A stretch of 64,000 nt of DNA from Endoryza sp044226045 (GTDB taxonomy: Bacteria; Bacteroidota; Bacteroidia; Chitinophagales; Chitinophagaceae), in NCBI GenBank assembly GCA_044226045.1, contig JBGAHR010000001.1:152801-216800 (forward strand), written 5' to 3'. The position numbers and the translations under genes were made by a program. Under the pieces are notes generated by a model that did no database searches, was not told where the DNA came from, and saw nothing but the letters and a program-made list of their open reading frames with translations. Positions 17,701 through 25,456 of the stretch are shown piece after piece (position 1 is the first letter of the stretch; each line of letters starts with the position of its first letter).

Positions 17701-19323
17701 TTATTTTCTCACATACACTTCAACCCATGCCTGAGCGGAAGGGTTGCGTGGAGCCGGAAAGCTATCTATTTTTTTATAATTAGCCTGGAGACTTTCCCTC
17801 ACTTTATAAGGATTAAAATTATTCAGGTAGGGGATATATTCATATAACACTACATCATAGTGGTTCTGTTCAATGCGGTCGGTAAACATTTTTAGTTCTT
17901 TATCGAACAGAGCCACACCCTTGTGAAACCACAAGGGATAATAAGACCCTTTTTCCAGTTCAAATGGCACTTCTGCGGCCAGCGGAGTCAGCTCCGTCAT
18001 GTTCAGCACTTTGGGTTTATCCTTTTTTAAGGCATCCAGTTTAAGAAAGCGATCGATCCCATCCACGGTGGGTCCTGGCAATAAAATCTTGCGAAAGGAT
18101 GGCAGATCAGGAGATCGCCACTGGCTTAAAGGAATGGCAGTGGTATCGAGGTCGATCATAAAGGTATTCTTGTTCACCACATCGGCATATTTATACCCCG
18201 CATGCTCGGTATAAGTGTATTGTTGCGGCCCGCTTCTTAGAATAAATCGTTCCATGTATTTCCAGTAAACGGAACTCCACCAGAGGAAGACACCGGCTGT
18301 TGCAATCAGCAATGGTTTCCAGCTATCGAATGAAATAGACATTCTGCTGGCCAGCATCGACAGGATAAATGCAAAAGCGAAAGAGTGAAAGAATATATTA
18401 TTATCAACCGGCACGTAACTGGTAACCTGGAAAATGGCAGCCTCCGCCAGGATGCCGAGCGTTAACAGGGCGAATAACATAAATGGCCTGTCGTTCCACT
18501 GTTCCCGGAAAGTTTTTTTCTGAGTAAAGATCAGCAGGACTGCCAGGAAGAGGTAGAATTTTAACCACTGTGAAGACATGAAAAATTCCTTCAGCAAATC
18601 CGACACGGAAATTCTCGAACTGTGAGGCGGCTGACCATGATTGAACCAGTAGCCAAAACCGTAGCCCGTAAGCGGAAGGATCATGATCAATCCCGTTAAT
18701 ACGGCAGCGCCGGTAAACACCAGCAGGGGAATCCATCTTTTTTTCTGAAGCGCATCGTACCCGAGCAGGGCCAGGCATAGAAGAAATCCCAAAGCGCCAC
18801 CATCCTGTTTGGTGAAAAATGAAAAGAAAATGAACACGCCTGCCAGCGCCAGTTGAATGAATGACCATCGTCCCTGTGTATCTGCCATCAGGAACCGCAT
18901 CAGGAAGGCCAGTGCGATGAACTCATATACAATAACGGTATGGTTATACCAGGGCCAGTAATTGAAGAAGGTGAAAGAAAGGCAATACACCGCAACCGAG
19001 GTGAATCTTACACCATCGGATACCCGAAGGCTTTTAAGGATCGACCGGAAGGCCAGCCCGGAAAGGATATTGATGAAGGCCTGCGCTTTGATAAGCGTTA
19101 TCATTTGAGCGCCGAAGATCTTGAAGAAAACAGCCGGTATCACCCAGTACATATAACCCACCGGCATCCCGAAGTCTTTGTAGGGGATCTGTCCCTGTGA
19201 CATCCTGTATGCGCCTTCCCAGCTGAGGAAGATGTTGATTCTGTAGGGGAAACTGGCAAAAACTGGCGCAAGGGCAATCAGGAAGATCAAACCGATCTCC
19301 GCCAGGGGTAATATTTTTTTCAT
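17701..19323 (-). CDS. GT-C-type polytopic glycosyltransferase-like membrane protein
   Basis: A 540-residue protein with a hydrophobic N-terminal two-thirds (about ten membrane segments) and a soluble C-terminal domain of about 200 residues. The first extracytoplasmic loop reads 'FLSWEGAYRMSQGQIPYKDFGMPVGY', the pattern of PMT/ArnT-like GT-C enzymes that use polyprenyl-phosphate sugars, where an acidic residue (here Glu) is catalytic. It diverges from the ubiA-dprE1-dprE2-HAD operon, which should make a polyprenyl-phospho-pentose, so it is a good candidate for the transferase that uses that donor. That link is inference from context. I chose ATG at 19323 rather than the in-frame TTG at 19329. 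recG follows after 8 bp. Confidence 0.75.
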   Translation of the reverse strand: MKKILPLAEIGLIFLIALAPVFASFPYRINIFLSWEGAYRMSQGQIPYKDFGMPVGYMYWVIPAVFFKIFGAQMITLIKAQAFINILSGLAFRSILKSLRVSDGVRFTSVAVYCLSFTFFNYWPWYNHTVIVYEFIALAFLMRFLMADTQGRWSFIQLALAGVFIFFSFFTKQDGGALGFLLCLALLGYDALQKKRWIPLLVFTGAAVLTGLIMILPLTGYGFGYWFNHGQPPHSSRISVSDLLKEFFMSSQWLKFYLFLAVLLIFTQKKTFREQWNDRPFMLFALLTLGILAEAAIFQVTSYVPVDNNIFFHSFAFAFILSMLASRMSISFDSWKPLLIATAGVFLWWSSVYWKYMERFILRSGPQQYTYTEHAGYKYADVVNKNTFMIDLDTTAIPLSQWRSPDLPSFRKILLPGPTVDGIDRFLKLDALKKDKPKVLNMTELTPLAAEVPFELEKGSYYPLWFHKGVALFDKELKMFTDRIEQNHYDVVLYEYIPYLNNFNPYKVRESLQANYKKIDSFPAPRNPSAQAWVEVYVRK

Positions 19324-19386
19324 CGACAAAATTTCAGGATAAGAATGAACATTCGGGCGTTAAATTACTGATTGATTATCAAAACC

Positions 19387-19406
19387 CCAACACTTGCAAG
19401 TGCTGG
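19387..19406. promoter_or_regulatory. 20-bp near-perfect palindrome between the divergent transferase and ubiA operon
   Basis: CCAACACTTG / CAAGTGCTGG is an inverted repeat with no spacer and one mismatch (A versus G at the fourth position). It lies in the 121-bp gap that must hold both divergent promoters, 39 bp before the ubiA-like start. A dimeric regulator site is the simplest reading. Confidence 0.35.
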
Positions 19407-19444
19407 CTTTTGAACGTATATTAGCGGCCGGGTAAACCCACCTT

Positions 19445-20335
19445 ATGCCTGAAATCATTAAACTGTTAAGACCCAAAGACTGGGCTAAAAACCTGTTCTT
19501 ATTTATCCCGGCATTTTTTGCCCGCCAATTCTTTGTGCTTGAGAATATAGAATACCTGGTTGGCGGATTTTTCTCTTTCAGTTTCCTGGCTAGCAGCATT
19601 TATATTATTAATGATTACCGCGATATTGAAGACGATCGCAAGCACCCCAAAAAATGTAAAAGGCCGCTGGCATCCGGAAAGGTCAAAAAATCCACCGGCC
19701 TTATTCTGGCCATTTTGTTATTGTTGGCAGGTGTGGCAATAGGGTATTTTGTGGATACAACCGGCAAGTTCCTGTTTCTGCTGGGCATTTACTACCTCCT
19801 GAACCTCGGTTATTCATTTGGTCTTAAGAATATTTCCATCGTCGATATCATGATCGTCGCTGCAGGCTTTGTGCTGCGGGTAAAAGGAGGCGCTGTTATC
19901 GGACATATCGATACCACAGAATGGCTTATTATCATGACCTTTCTGCTGGCCTTGTTCATGGCCATCGGCAAAAGGAGAGACGATGTGATGCTGAAACAAT
20001 CGACCGGCACCGATATGCGAAAGGCGATAAAAGGGTATACTTTGGACTACCTGAATATTGTGCTCGGACTGGTATGCGCCATCATCATCGTGGCTTACAT
20101 CAACTATACCGTTTCGGGTGCCTTGTATAAAGAGTTCGGACACCGTTTATATTATACCTCTCTTTTCGTAATAGCCGGCGTATTAAGATATCTTCAGATT
20201 ATCTTTGTACTGAACAATTCCGGATCACCTACTGATATCCTGTATAAAGACAGATTTATCCAAATTACCTTGCTGCTATGGATCGCCAGTTTCTTTTCGA
20301 TTCTCTATTTAAAAGATCAAACTTTTTTTGGATAA
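19445..20335 (+). CDS. UbiA-family polyprenyl-phosphate phosphoribosyltransferase (Rv3806c-like)
   Basis: Predicted to transfer 5-phosphoribose from PRPP to a polyprenyl phosphate, the first step towards polyprenyl-phospho-arabinose. It is a 296-residue integral membrane protein with about nine helices. The UbiA aspartate-rich motif reads 'NDYRDIEDDRKHP' at 56-68, followed by 'KKCKRPLASG'. The mycobacterial enzyme Rv3806c has the near-identical pattern NDVRDVEADREHP ... RPIAAG, which separates it from quinone and heme prenyltransferases. A second polar motif, 'GYSFGLKNISIVDIMIVAAG', follows. The dprE1-like gene starts 3 bp after the stop, so the two are tightly coupled. Confidence 0.88.
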   Translation: MPEIIKLLRPKDWAKNLFLFIPAFFARQFFVLENIEYLVGGFFSFSFLASSIYIINDYRDIEDDRKHPKKCKRPLASGKVKKSTGLILAILLLLAGVAIGYFVDTTGKFLFLLGIYYLLNLGYSFGLKNISIVDIMIVAAGFVLRVKGGAVIGHIDTTEWLIIMTFLLALFMAIGKRRDDVMLKQSTGTDMRKAIKGYTLDYLNIVLGLVCAIIIVAYINYTVSGALYKEFGHRLYYTSLFVIAGVLRYLQIIFVLNNSGSPTDILYKDRFIQITLLLWIASFFSILYLKDQTFFG

Positions 20336-20338
20336 GAT

Positions 20339-21673
20339 ATGGAACATGCAATTGCCAACTGGGGAAATTACCCGGTGATGAACAGCGACGAAAGATTTTT
20401 CAGTTTTGAGGATCAGCTTGTGCAACTGGTGCAGGAAGGAAAGGACTTCATTCCCCGTGGCAATGGGCGCTGTTATGGAGATGCTTCCCTTGCGAAGGAA
20501 ACCCTGAACTGTCTCAAATTTGATAAGATACTTTCATTCGATACCACGCAGGGTATACTTACCTGTCAGAGTGGTCTGACGCTGGATGCGATTCTGGAAG
20601 TGATTGTTCCGAAAGGCTGGTTTCTGCCTGTTACACCGGGCACCAAATTTATCACCATCGGTGGAGCAGTGGGAAGTGATGTTCATGGAAAGAACCACCA
20701 TGTGGATGGCTCCTTTTCCAATCACATCCTGCAAATGGAAATTATCCTGGCGAGCGGTGAAAAAGTAGTTTGTTCGCCAGAAAAGAATGTTGATTTGTTT
20801 GAAGCCACCTGTGGCGGAATGGGTTTAACAGGGGTGATCACCACCGTTACCTTCCGGTTGAAAAAAATAGAGAGCGCATACATCAAACAAAAGCAAATCA
20901 AAGCCAGGAACCTGGAAGAGATCATTGAATTGTTTGAAACCCATAAACACTATACCTACTCCGTAGCCTGGATCGATTGCCTGAAGAAAGGAGATCAGTT
21001 TGGAAGAAGCATACTGATACTGGGTGAACATGCCAGACTGGATGAACTGCCGGATAAGTTTCGCCAGGAACCATTAAAATTGCCAGCCAAAAAAGCCATT
21101 CCTTTTCCTTTCAATTTACCATCCTGGGTGTTGAACAGCTTTACCGTAAAGCTTTTTAACATGCTGTACTATGGTAAAAATTTCCGAAAGGAAATCAATA
21201 ATGTAGTCAGCTACGAACCATTTTTTTATCCGCTGGATGCCTTTCTTCACTGGAATCGTGGTTATGGGAAGAAAGGATTTGTGCAATACCAGTTTGTACT
21301 GCCGATGGAGGCAAAACAGGGGCTGATCGATATCCTGAAAAAGATCAGCGACCGTGGAATGGGTTCCTTTTTAGCGGTGCTGAAAGTATTTGGTAAACAG
21401 GAAAGCATGATTTCCTTTCCAAAAGAAGGGTATACACTGGCGCTTGATTTCCCGGTGAGACCGGATCTGTTTCCTTTTCTCGACGAACTGGATCAGATAG
21501 TCCTTCAATACGGCGGGCGATTGTACATGAGCAAGGATGCGCGTATGAAACCGGAAGTGCTGCAGAAAGGATATCCCCGTTTAAATGAATTCAGACAGAT
21601 CGTTCAACGGTACAACCCGGACAACAAGATCCGCTCTGTTCAATCGGATCGTTTATTATTGACCACTCATTAA
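20339..21673 (+). CDS. dprE1: Polyprenylphosphoryl-beta-D-ribose 2'-oxidase (DprE1-like, FAD)
   Basis: Oxidises the 2'-hydroxyl of polyprenyl-phospho-ribose to the keto intermediate. The 444 residues align through their length with mycobacterial DprE1 from memory: 'PRGNGRCYGDAS', 'VTPGTKFITIGGAVGSDVHGKNHHVDGSFSNH' (His116 equals the His in DIHGKNHH), 'GLTGVITTVTF', 'WNRGYGKKGFVQYQFV', and 'GGRLYMSKDAR' (Lys399 equals active-site Lys418). The benzothiazinone-reactive Cys387 of M. tuberculosis (context ICVDFP) corresponds here to Ala368 (LALDFP). The start is ATG, 3 bp after the ubiA-like stop. dprE2-like follows within 10 bp. L-gulonolactone-oxidase-type FAD enzymes are the wider family, but the operon supports DprE1. 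Confidence 0.9.
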   Translation: MEHAIANWGNYPVMNSDERFFSFEDQLVQLVQEGKDFIPRGNGRCYGDASLAKETLNCLKFDKILSFDTTQGILTCQSGLTLDAILEVIVPKGWFLPVTPGTKFITIGGAVGSDVHGKNHHVDGSFSNHILQMEIILASGEKVVCSPEKNVDLFEATCGGMGLTGVITTVTFRLKKIESAYIKQKQIKARNLEEIIELFETHKHYTYSVAWIDCLKKGDQFGRSILILGEHARLDELPDKFRQEPLKLPAKKAIPFPFNLPSWVLNSFTVKLFNMLYYGKNFRKEINNVVSYEPFFYPLDAFLHWNRGYGKKGFVQYQFVLPMEAKQGLIDILKKISDRGMGSFLAVLKVFGKQESMISFPKEGYTLALDFPVRPDLFPFLDELDQIVLQYGGRLYMSKDARMKPEVLQKGYPRLNEFRQIVQRYNPDNKIRSVQSDRLLLTTH

Positions 21674-21682
21674 TTGCAATAA

Positions 21683-22414
21683 ATGCCCACTGCTCTCATA
21701 CTTGGTGCCACTTCAGACATGGCCGTGGCGATTGCCCGCAAACTGGCAGCTGAAGGATACTCCCTTCAACTGGCAGCCCGCAATCACCAAAGGCTGACCC
21801 CGGTGCAATCGGACCTGGCCGTCAGATTCAATATTCAATGCAGCCTCCATGAATTCGATGCGGCAGCTACCGGCGGTCACCAGGCTTTCTTCGACAGTCT
21901 AACCGTGAAACCGGATGTTTCTATTTGTGTTTTTGGCTATATGAGCGATAATGAAATAGCACGCCGTAATTGGACTGAGGCAGAAAAGATGATTGTCGCC
22001 AACTATACCGGCGCAGTATCGGTGTTGAATATCATCGGCAATTACTATGCTTCGCAGAAAAAAGGAGTGATCGTCGGGATCAGTTCGGTGGCCGGTGAAA
22101 GGGGACGCCAGAGCAATTTTATTTATGGAAGCGCCAAAGCCGGCTTTACCGCATATCTATCCGGGATGCGCAACCGACTTTTCCAGGACGGCGTGCATGT
22201 GGCGAGTATTCAGCCGGGATTCGTTTATACAAGAATGACCGAACACCTCAAACTGCCAGGCTTGTTAACCGCCAAACCGGAACAGGTGGCCGGGGCAGTA
22301 TATAGCGCGATCGTCAAAAAGAAAAACGTGGTCTATGTGAAATGGTTCTGGCGATGGATCATGCTGATCATCCGTTGTATTCCCGAATTCATCTTCAAAA
22401 AACTCAAGCTTTGA
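21683..22414 (+). CDS. dprE2: Short-chain dehydrogenase, polyprenylphospho-2-keto-pentose reductase (DprE2-like)
   Basis: Expected to reduce the keto product of DprE1 with NAD(P)H to give polyprenyl-phospho-D-arabinose. The 243-residue Rossmann protein has the nucleotide motif 'LILGATSDMAVAIARKLA' at the N-terminus, Ser134/Ser135 in 'VGISSVAGERG', and catalytic 'YGSAKAG' (Tyr148, Lys152). Its C-terminal tail, 'VKWFWRWIMLIIRCIPEFIFKKLKL', is hydrophobic and basic, consistent with membrane association like other DprE2 proteins. It sits 9 bp after dprE1. Its TGA overlaps the TTG start of the HAD gene. The sequence alone gives SDR; the specific role rests on the operon. Confidence 0.88.
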   Translation: MPTALILGATSDMAVAIARKLAAEGYSLQLAARNHQRLTPVQSDLAVRFNIQCSLHEFDAAATGGHQAFFDSLTVKPDVSICVFGYMSDNEIARRNWTEAEKMIVANYTGAVSVLNIIGNYYASQKKGVIVGISSVAGERGRQSNFIYGSAKAGFTAYLSGMRNRLFQDGVHVASIQPGFVYTRMTEHLKLPGLLTAKPEQVAGAVYSAIVKKKNVVYVKWFWRWIMLIIRCIPEFIFKKLKL

Positions 22415-23001
22415 AAAAGATCGCTTTCTTCGATTTCGATGGCACGATCACTACGCACGATACCTTATTGGAGTTCATAAAATACAGCAGGGGAACAACC
22501 CGCTTCTACCTGGGCTTCCTCTTGAACAGCCCGTTCCTGGTGGCTTATAAGGCCGGGATTCTTTCCAATCAGAAAGCGAAGGAGCGGATACTGACTCATT
22601 TCTTCCGTAAGATTTCCCTGACCGAATTCAATCAACTCGGGAGCAACTTTGTAAAGGAAGCCCTTCCCGGTTTGTTGCGGCCAAAAGCCATTCACGAAAT
22701 TGACCGGTTGAAGCAGGCTGGTTTTGAAGTGGTGATTGTTTCTGCTTCGGCGGAAAACTGGTTGAAGGATTGGACAAAGCAGAACGGGCTTCAATTAATC
22801 GCCTCGCGGATGGAAATCAGAAAAGAATGTATCACCGGAAAATTGTTGGAAAGAAACTGTCATGGTGAGGAGAAAGTAAATCGCATTCGTCAGCAGTATT
22901 CACTGGTGGATTATCGTGATATTTATTGTTACGGAGATACTTCAGGAGATAAGCCCATGCTTTCGCTGGGCACCATTTCTTTTTACAAGCCCTTCCGGTA
23001 A
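22411..23001 (+). CDS. HAD-superfamily phosphatase (IB subfamily), probable 5-phosphate phosphatase of the DPA-like pathway
   Basis: A 196-residue cytoplasmic phosphatase with HAD motif I 'FFDFDGTIT', a helical cap, motif II 'EVVIVSASAENW', and motif IV 'YCYGDTSGDKPML'. In the mycobacterial pathway the 5-phosphate of polyprenyl-phospho-5-phosphoribose is removed before DprE1 acts. There a PAP2-type protein is proposed; here a HAD protein in the same operon could do that step. The start is the TTG at 22411, overlapping the dprE2 stop as TTGA. Upstream in-frame codons lie inside dprE2 and do not resemble HAD sequence. Pathway assignment is inference. Confidence 0.82.
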   Translation: MKKIAFFDFDGTITTHDTLLEFIKYSRGTTRFYLGFLLNSPFLVAYKAGILSNQKAKERILTHFFRKISLTEFNQLGSNFVKEALPGLLRPKAIHEIDRLKQAGFEVVIVSASAENWLKDWTKQNGLQLIASRMEIRKECITGKLLERNCHGEEKVNRIRQQYSLVDYRDIYCYGDTSGDKPMLSLGTISFYKPFR

Positions 23002-23007
23002 AAAAAG

Positions 23008-23035
23008 GATCCCCGTAACAATTGTTACGGGGATC
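23008..23035 (-). terminator. Palindromic terminator hairpin at the end of the 637-aa esterase/PKD gene
   Basis: A perfect 14+14 bp inverted repeat (arm GATCCCCGTAACAA) with no unpaired centre. On the minus strand it is followed by C and six T (the A run at 23001-23006), so it suits termination of the leftward gene ending at 23045. On the plus strand there is no T run, though it may also stop the HAD transcript. Confidence 0.85.
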
Positions 23036-23044
23036 GCAGACATA

Positions 23045-24958
23045 TTATTGTTTTACCACTTTCATCGTTTCTCTTGTGCCTTCACCGATTTGAACCTCCA
23101 GGAAGTACACTCCTTTATTCAAAGTTTGCATCGGCAGGCTTACCGAAAGCTGATCCTGTTCTTTCAGCAATTGCTTCTGCAATTGTAGTCTTCCATCCAC
23201 TCCAATCAGTCTCATGGTAACAGTTCCTTTTTGTGGGTTGTTGAATGTAACGGTCACCACATCTCTTACCGGATTGGGATAATAATCGATGGCGCTTTTC
23301 GAAATGGTCGCTGCCAGGCTGACTACATTGCTGTAGCTGCTGCTGCCATCGCTGCTTACCTGTTTCAACCGATAAAAAGATTTTCCGTTCACTTCTTTGC
23401 TATCTGCAAAGGAGTATTGGTGTTGTTGCAGGCTGGTGCCGCTTCCATTTACTTTGCCAATGCTGTAAAACTGTTTGCCGTCATCACTACGCTGAACATC
23501 GAAATAGCTATTGTTCAGTTCTCCATTGGTAGTCCAGCTGAGCAGGTTTTTATGATCTTCTTTCCGGGCAGTGAACGACAGCCAGGTTACCGGTAACACC
23601 GCGGCACTGGATCTGACGATCACTGTATCGCGCGTGCTGGCGCCTGCATTATCAGTTGTTCTCAACTCAAACGCATAGTCACCCAGCATCAGGAATGAAA
23701 GGGCCGGATTGGCCACATTGGCATTTGAAATGGAGTACGTAACCGGTCCGGAGATCTTTGTCCATTGGTAGGAACTGATATTTCCGTCGGGATCATAACT
23801 CATGGCGCCATTCAGGTTAGCCGTTGACGTTATAGTTGCCTGGTCTGCACCAGCCTGGGTAACGGGAGGAATATTACTTACTGCTCCACTTGTTACCGTT
23901 ACCGTAACGGTGGCAGTTTTCCAGTTGGCCCGGTCATCCACCACTTTCACTTCAAAAACATAAGTACCCGCGATATTGAGGTTGGTGATTTGGGTTAAGC
24001 CGGTTGTGGATACCGGAGAGATAATATTTCCGGTAGCAGGGCCCGATACTTTTCTCCAGATGTATCTGAGAATGGTGCCATCCGGATCATACGAGGCAGC
24101 TGCGCTCAGGTTTACTACGCCGGGTGAAGTGGATACGGTCACATTGGATCCGGCATTGGCAACCGGGAAAATATCAGGAGGAAGGCTCTTGTTCTGCGCC
24201 AGGAACCACTCGAAGATATTTGGGTTTTGCCAGTTGTATAAAGTATCATAAGCACGGTCCCAGATAAAATGACCGCCGTTGCTGAACAATGTCATATAGG
24301 GCGGAATGAGAGGGTTGGCTGCGTTTACATTGGCCACCTGGCTCGTAGTACAACCAGCGCCTACCACACCATCATCCAGTGCATGGAATGCCCATAGAGG
24401 AAGATTGGCATTCGCAATGTTCGCCGGTGTAACAGCTGAACAGGTACCGCAGACAGCGCCAATAGCGGCAAGCTTTTGTGCATTGGCCAGTGAACTCGTA
24501 GAATAGTGCCAGGTACCGCCACCACCCAGACTAAGTCCGGTGAGGATGATACGGTTGGTATCTATCTGCAAATTGGCTTTGGCGTATTTGATCATCTCTT
24601 CTACATAGAAATCCTGCCAATCGCCATAGCTGGAACTTAATTGCGGAGAGAGTACCAGGAATGTTTCCCATTTGCCATTCCAGTAGAATCGCATGGGATT
24701 ACCGGCATTGATATATTTCGGAATTCCGTTCGCGGCCACCGAAGAAATCTGGGTGGTACCATTGCCTCTTTCACCAATTCCGTGAAGGAAGATAATAAGA
24801 GGATACCTGATAGATGGATCCGCGTTGTAATTGGTTGGTTTGTATTCAAGGAAGCCAATAAACTGACCGTTGGATGCAGTCAGCCCCTTCGCAACCTGTT
24901 GGGCAGTGCCAGTGACGGTAAATAGCAACATGCCAAAACCAAATAACAGATTTTTCAT
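23045..24958 (-). CDS. Secreted esterase-like protein with 2 PKD domains and type A T9SS tail
   Basis: A 637-residue paralogue of the next two genes. Signal peptide 1-19 ('TGTAQ'); alpha/beta-hydrolase head about 22-258 with 'LIIFLHGIGERGNG', nucleophile Ser143 in 'TGLSLGGGG', Asp195/196 in 'FHALDDGVVG' and His230 in 'NGGHFIWDRAYD'. The conserved cysteines 'VCGTC' and 'GCTT' may form a disulfide. Two PKD-type domains (about 265-455) each carry 'SYDPDG'. A Fn3-like linker starts 'LPVTWLSFTARKE' and a type A sorting domain starts 'YYPNPVRD'. The head resembles secreted carboxylesterase/PHB-depolymerase-like hydrolases; the substrate is unknown. The PKD region presumably projects the enzyme from the surface or binds polysaccharide. 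Confidence 0.87.
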   Translation of the reverse strand: MKNLLFGFGMLLFTVTGTAQQVAKGLTASNGQFIGFLEYKPTNYNADPSIRYPLIIFLHGIGERGNGTTQISSVAANGIPKYINAGNPMRFYWNGKWETFLVLSPQLSSSYGDWQDFYVEEMIKYAKANLQIDTNRIILTGLSLGGGGTWHYSTSSLANAQKLAAIGAVCGTCSAVTPANIANANLPLWAFHALDDGVVGAGCTTSQVANVNAANPLIPPYMTLFSNGGHFIWDRAYDTLYNWQNPNIFEWFLAQNKSLPPDIFPVANAGSNVTVSTSPGVVNLSAAASYDPDGTILRYIWRKVSGPATGNIISPVSTTGLTQITNLNIAGTYVFEVKVVDDRANWKTATVTVTVTSGAVSNIPPVTQAGADQATITSTANLNGAMSYDPDGNISSYQWTKISGPVTYSISNANVANPALSFLMLGDYAFELRTTDNAGASTRDTVIVRSSAAVLPVTWLSFTARKEDHKNLLSWTTNGELNNSYFDVQRSDDGKQFYSIGKVNGSGTSLQQHQYSFADSKEVNGKSFYRLKQVSSDGSSSYSNVVSLAATISKSAIDYYPNPVRDVVTVTFNNPQKGTVTMRLIGVDGRLQLQKQLLKEQDQLSVSLPMQTLNKGVYFLEVQIGEGTRETMKVVKQ

Positions 24959-25456
24959 AGTGTACAGAAATTTAGGTACTGGATAACAGGGTTAACAATT
25001 ATCCTTTGCTACGGCTACTAATAAACAATATTTCGGGAGGGTGTGGGGGTCTGATACGGATAAAACTTAAGCGGTCAGGTTATATTTCGACCGGCATAAT
25101 AATTTTCCTTAAATAATTGGGAAACACCGAAAGGCAGGTAAGTAGAATTATTTGACATCATAAGGACTGGATTTTTTCATGTAGTATGGTACAAACTCTG
25201 TACCATCGGGCCGAAAAATGGCTTCCAATTCCTATAATACCATAAAAATGAGTACTTGTTGGTGAAAAATTTCGTAGTTCTTCTAAGAGTTAATCACGAA
25301 TGTTGCCGCTGATCCTCCTCGTAGAAATTTTCGTATTCTTCCGAATGCAGATGCCTGATATTTTGACTCTTTTTTTTTGCAGAAATGGCACTAAAGAAAA
25401 GAGGCTGTTCCGGTCGATGGAACAGCCTCTATAGGGCCTTTCACAGGTTTAATTCC
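24959..25456. other. Intergenic region between esterase/PKD paralogues
   Basis: 498 bp with no gene. It contains the terminator of the upstream paralogue (25399-25430) and presumably the promoter of the leftward 637-aa gene; I could not identify a clear -7/-33 pair. Confidence 0.5.
25399..25430 (-). terminator. Rho-independent terminator of the 1145-aa esterase/PKD gene
   Basis: Perfect stem AGAGGCTGTTCC / GGAACAGCCTCT with a 7-nt loop. On the minus strand it is followed by TTTTCTTT. It lies 27 bp after the stop of the leftward gene. Confidence 0.9.
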
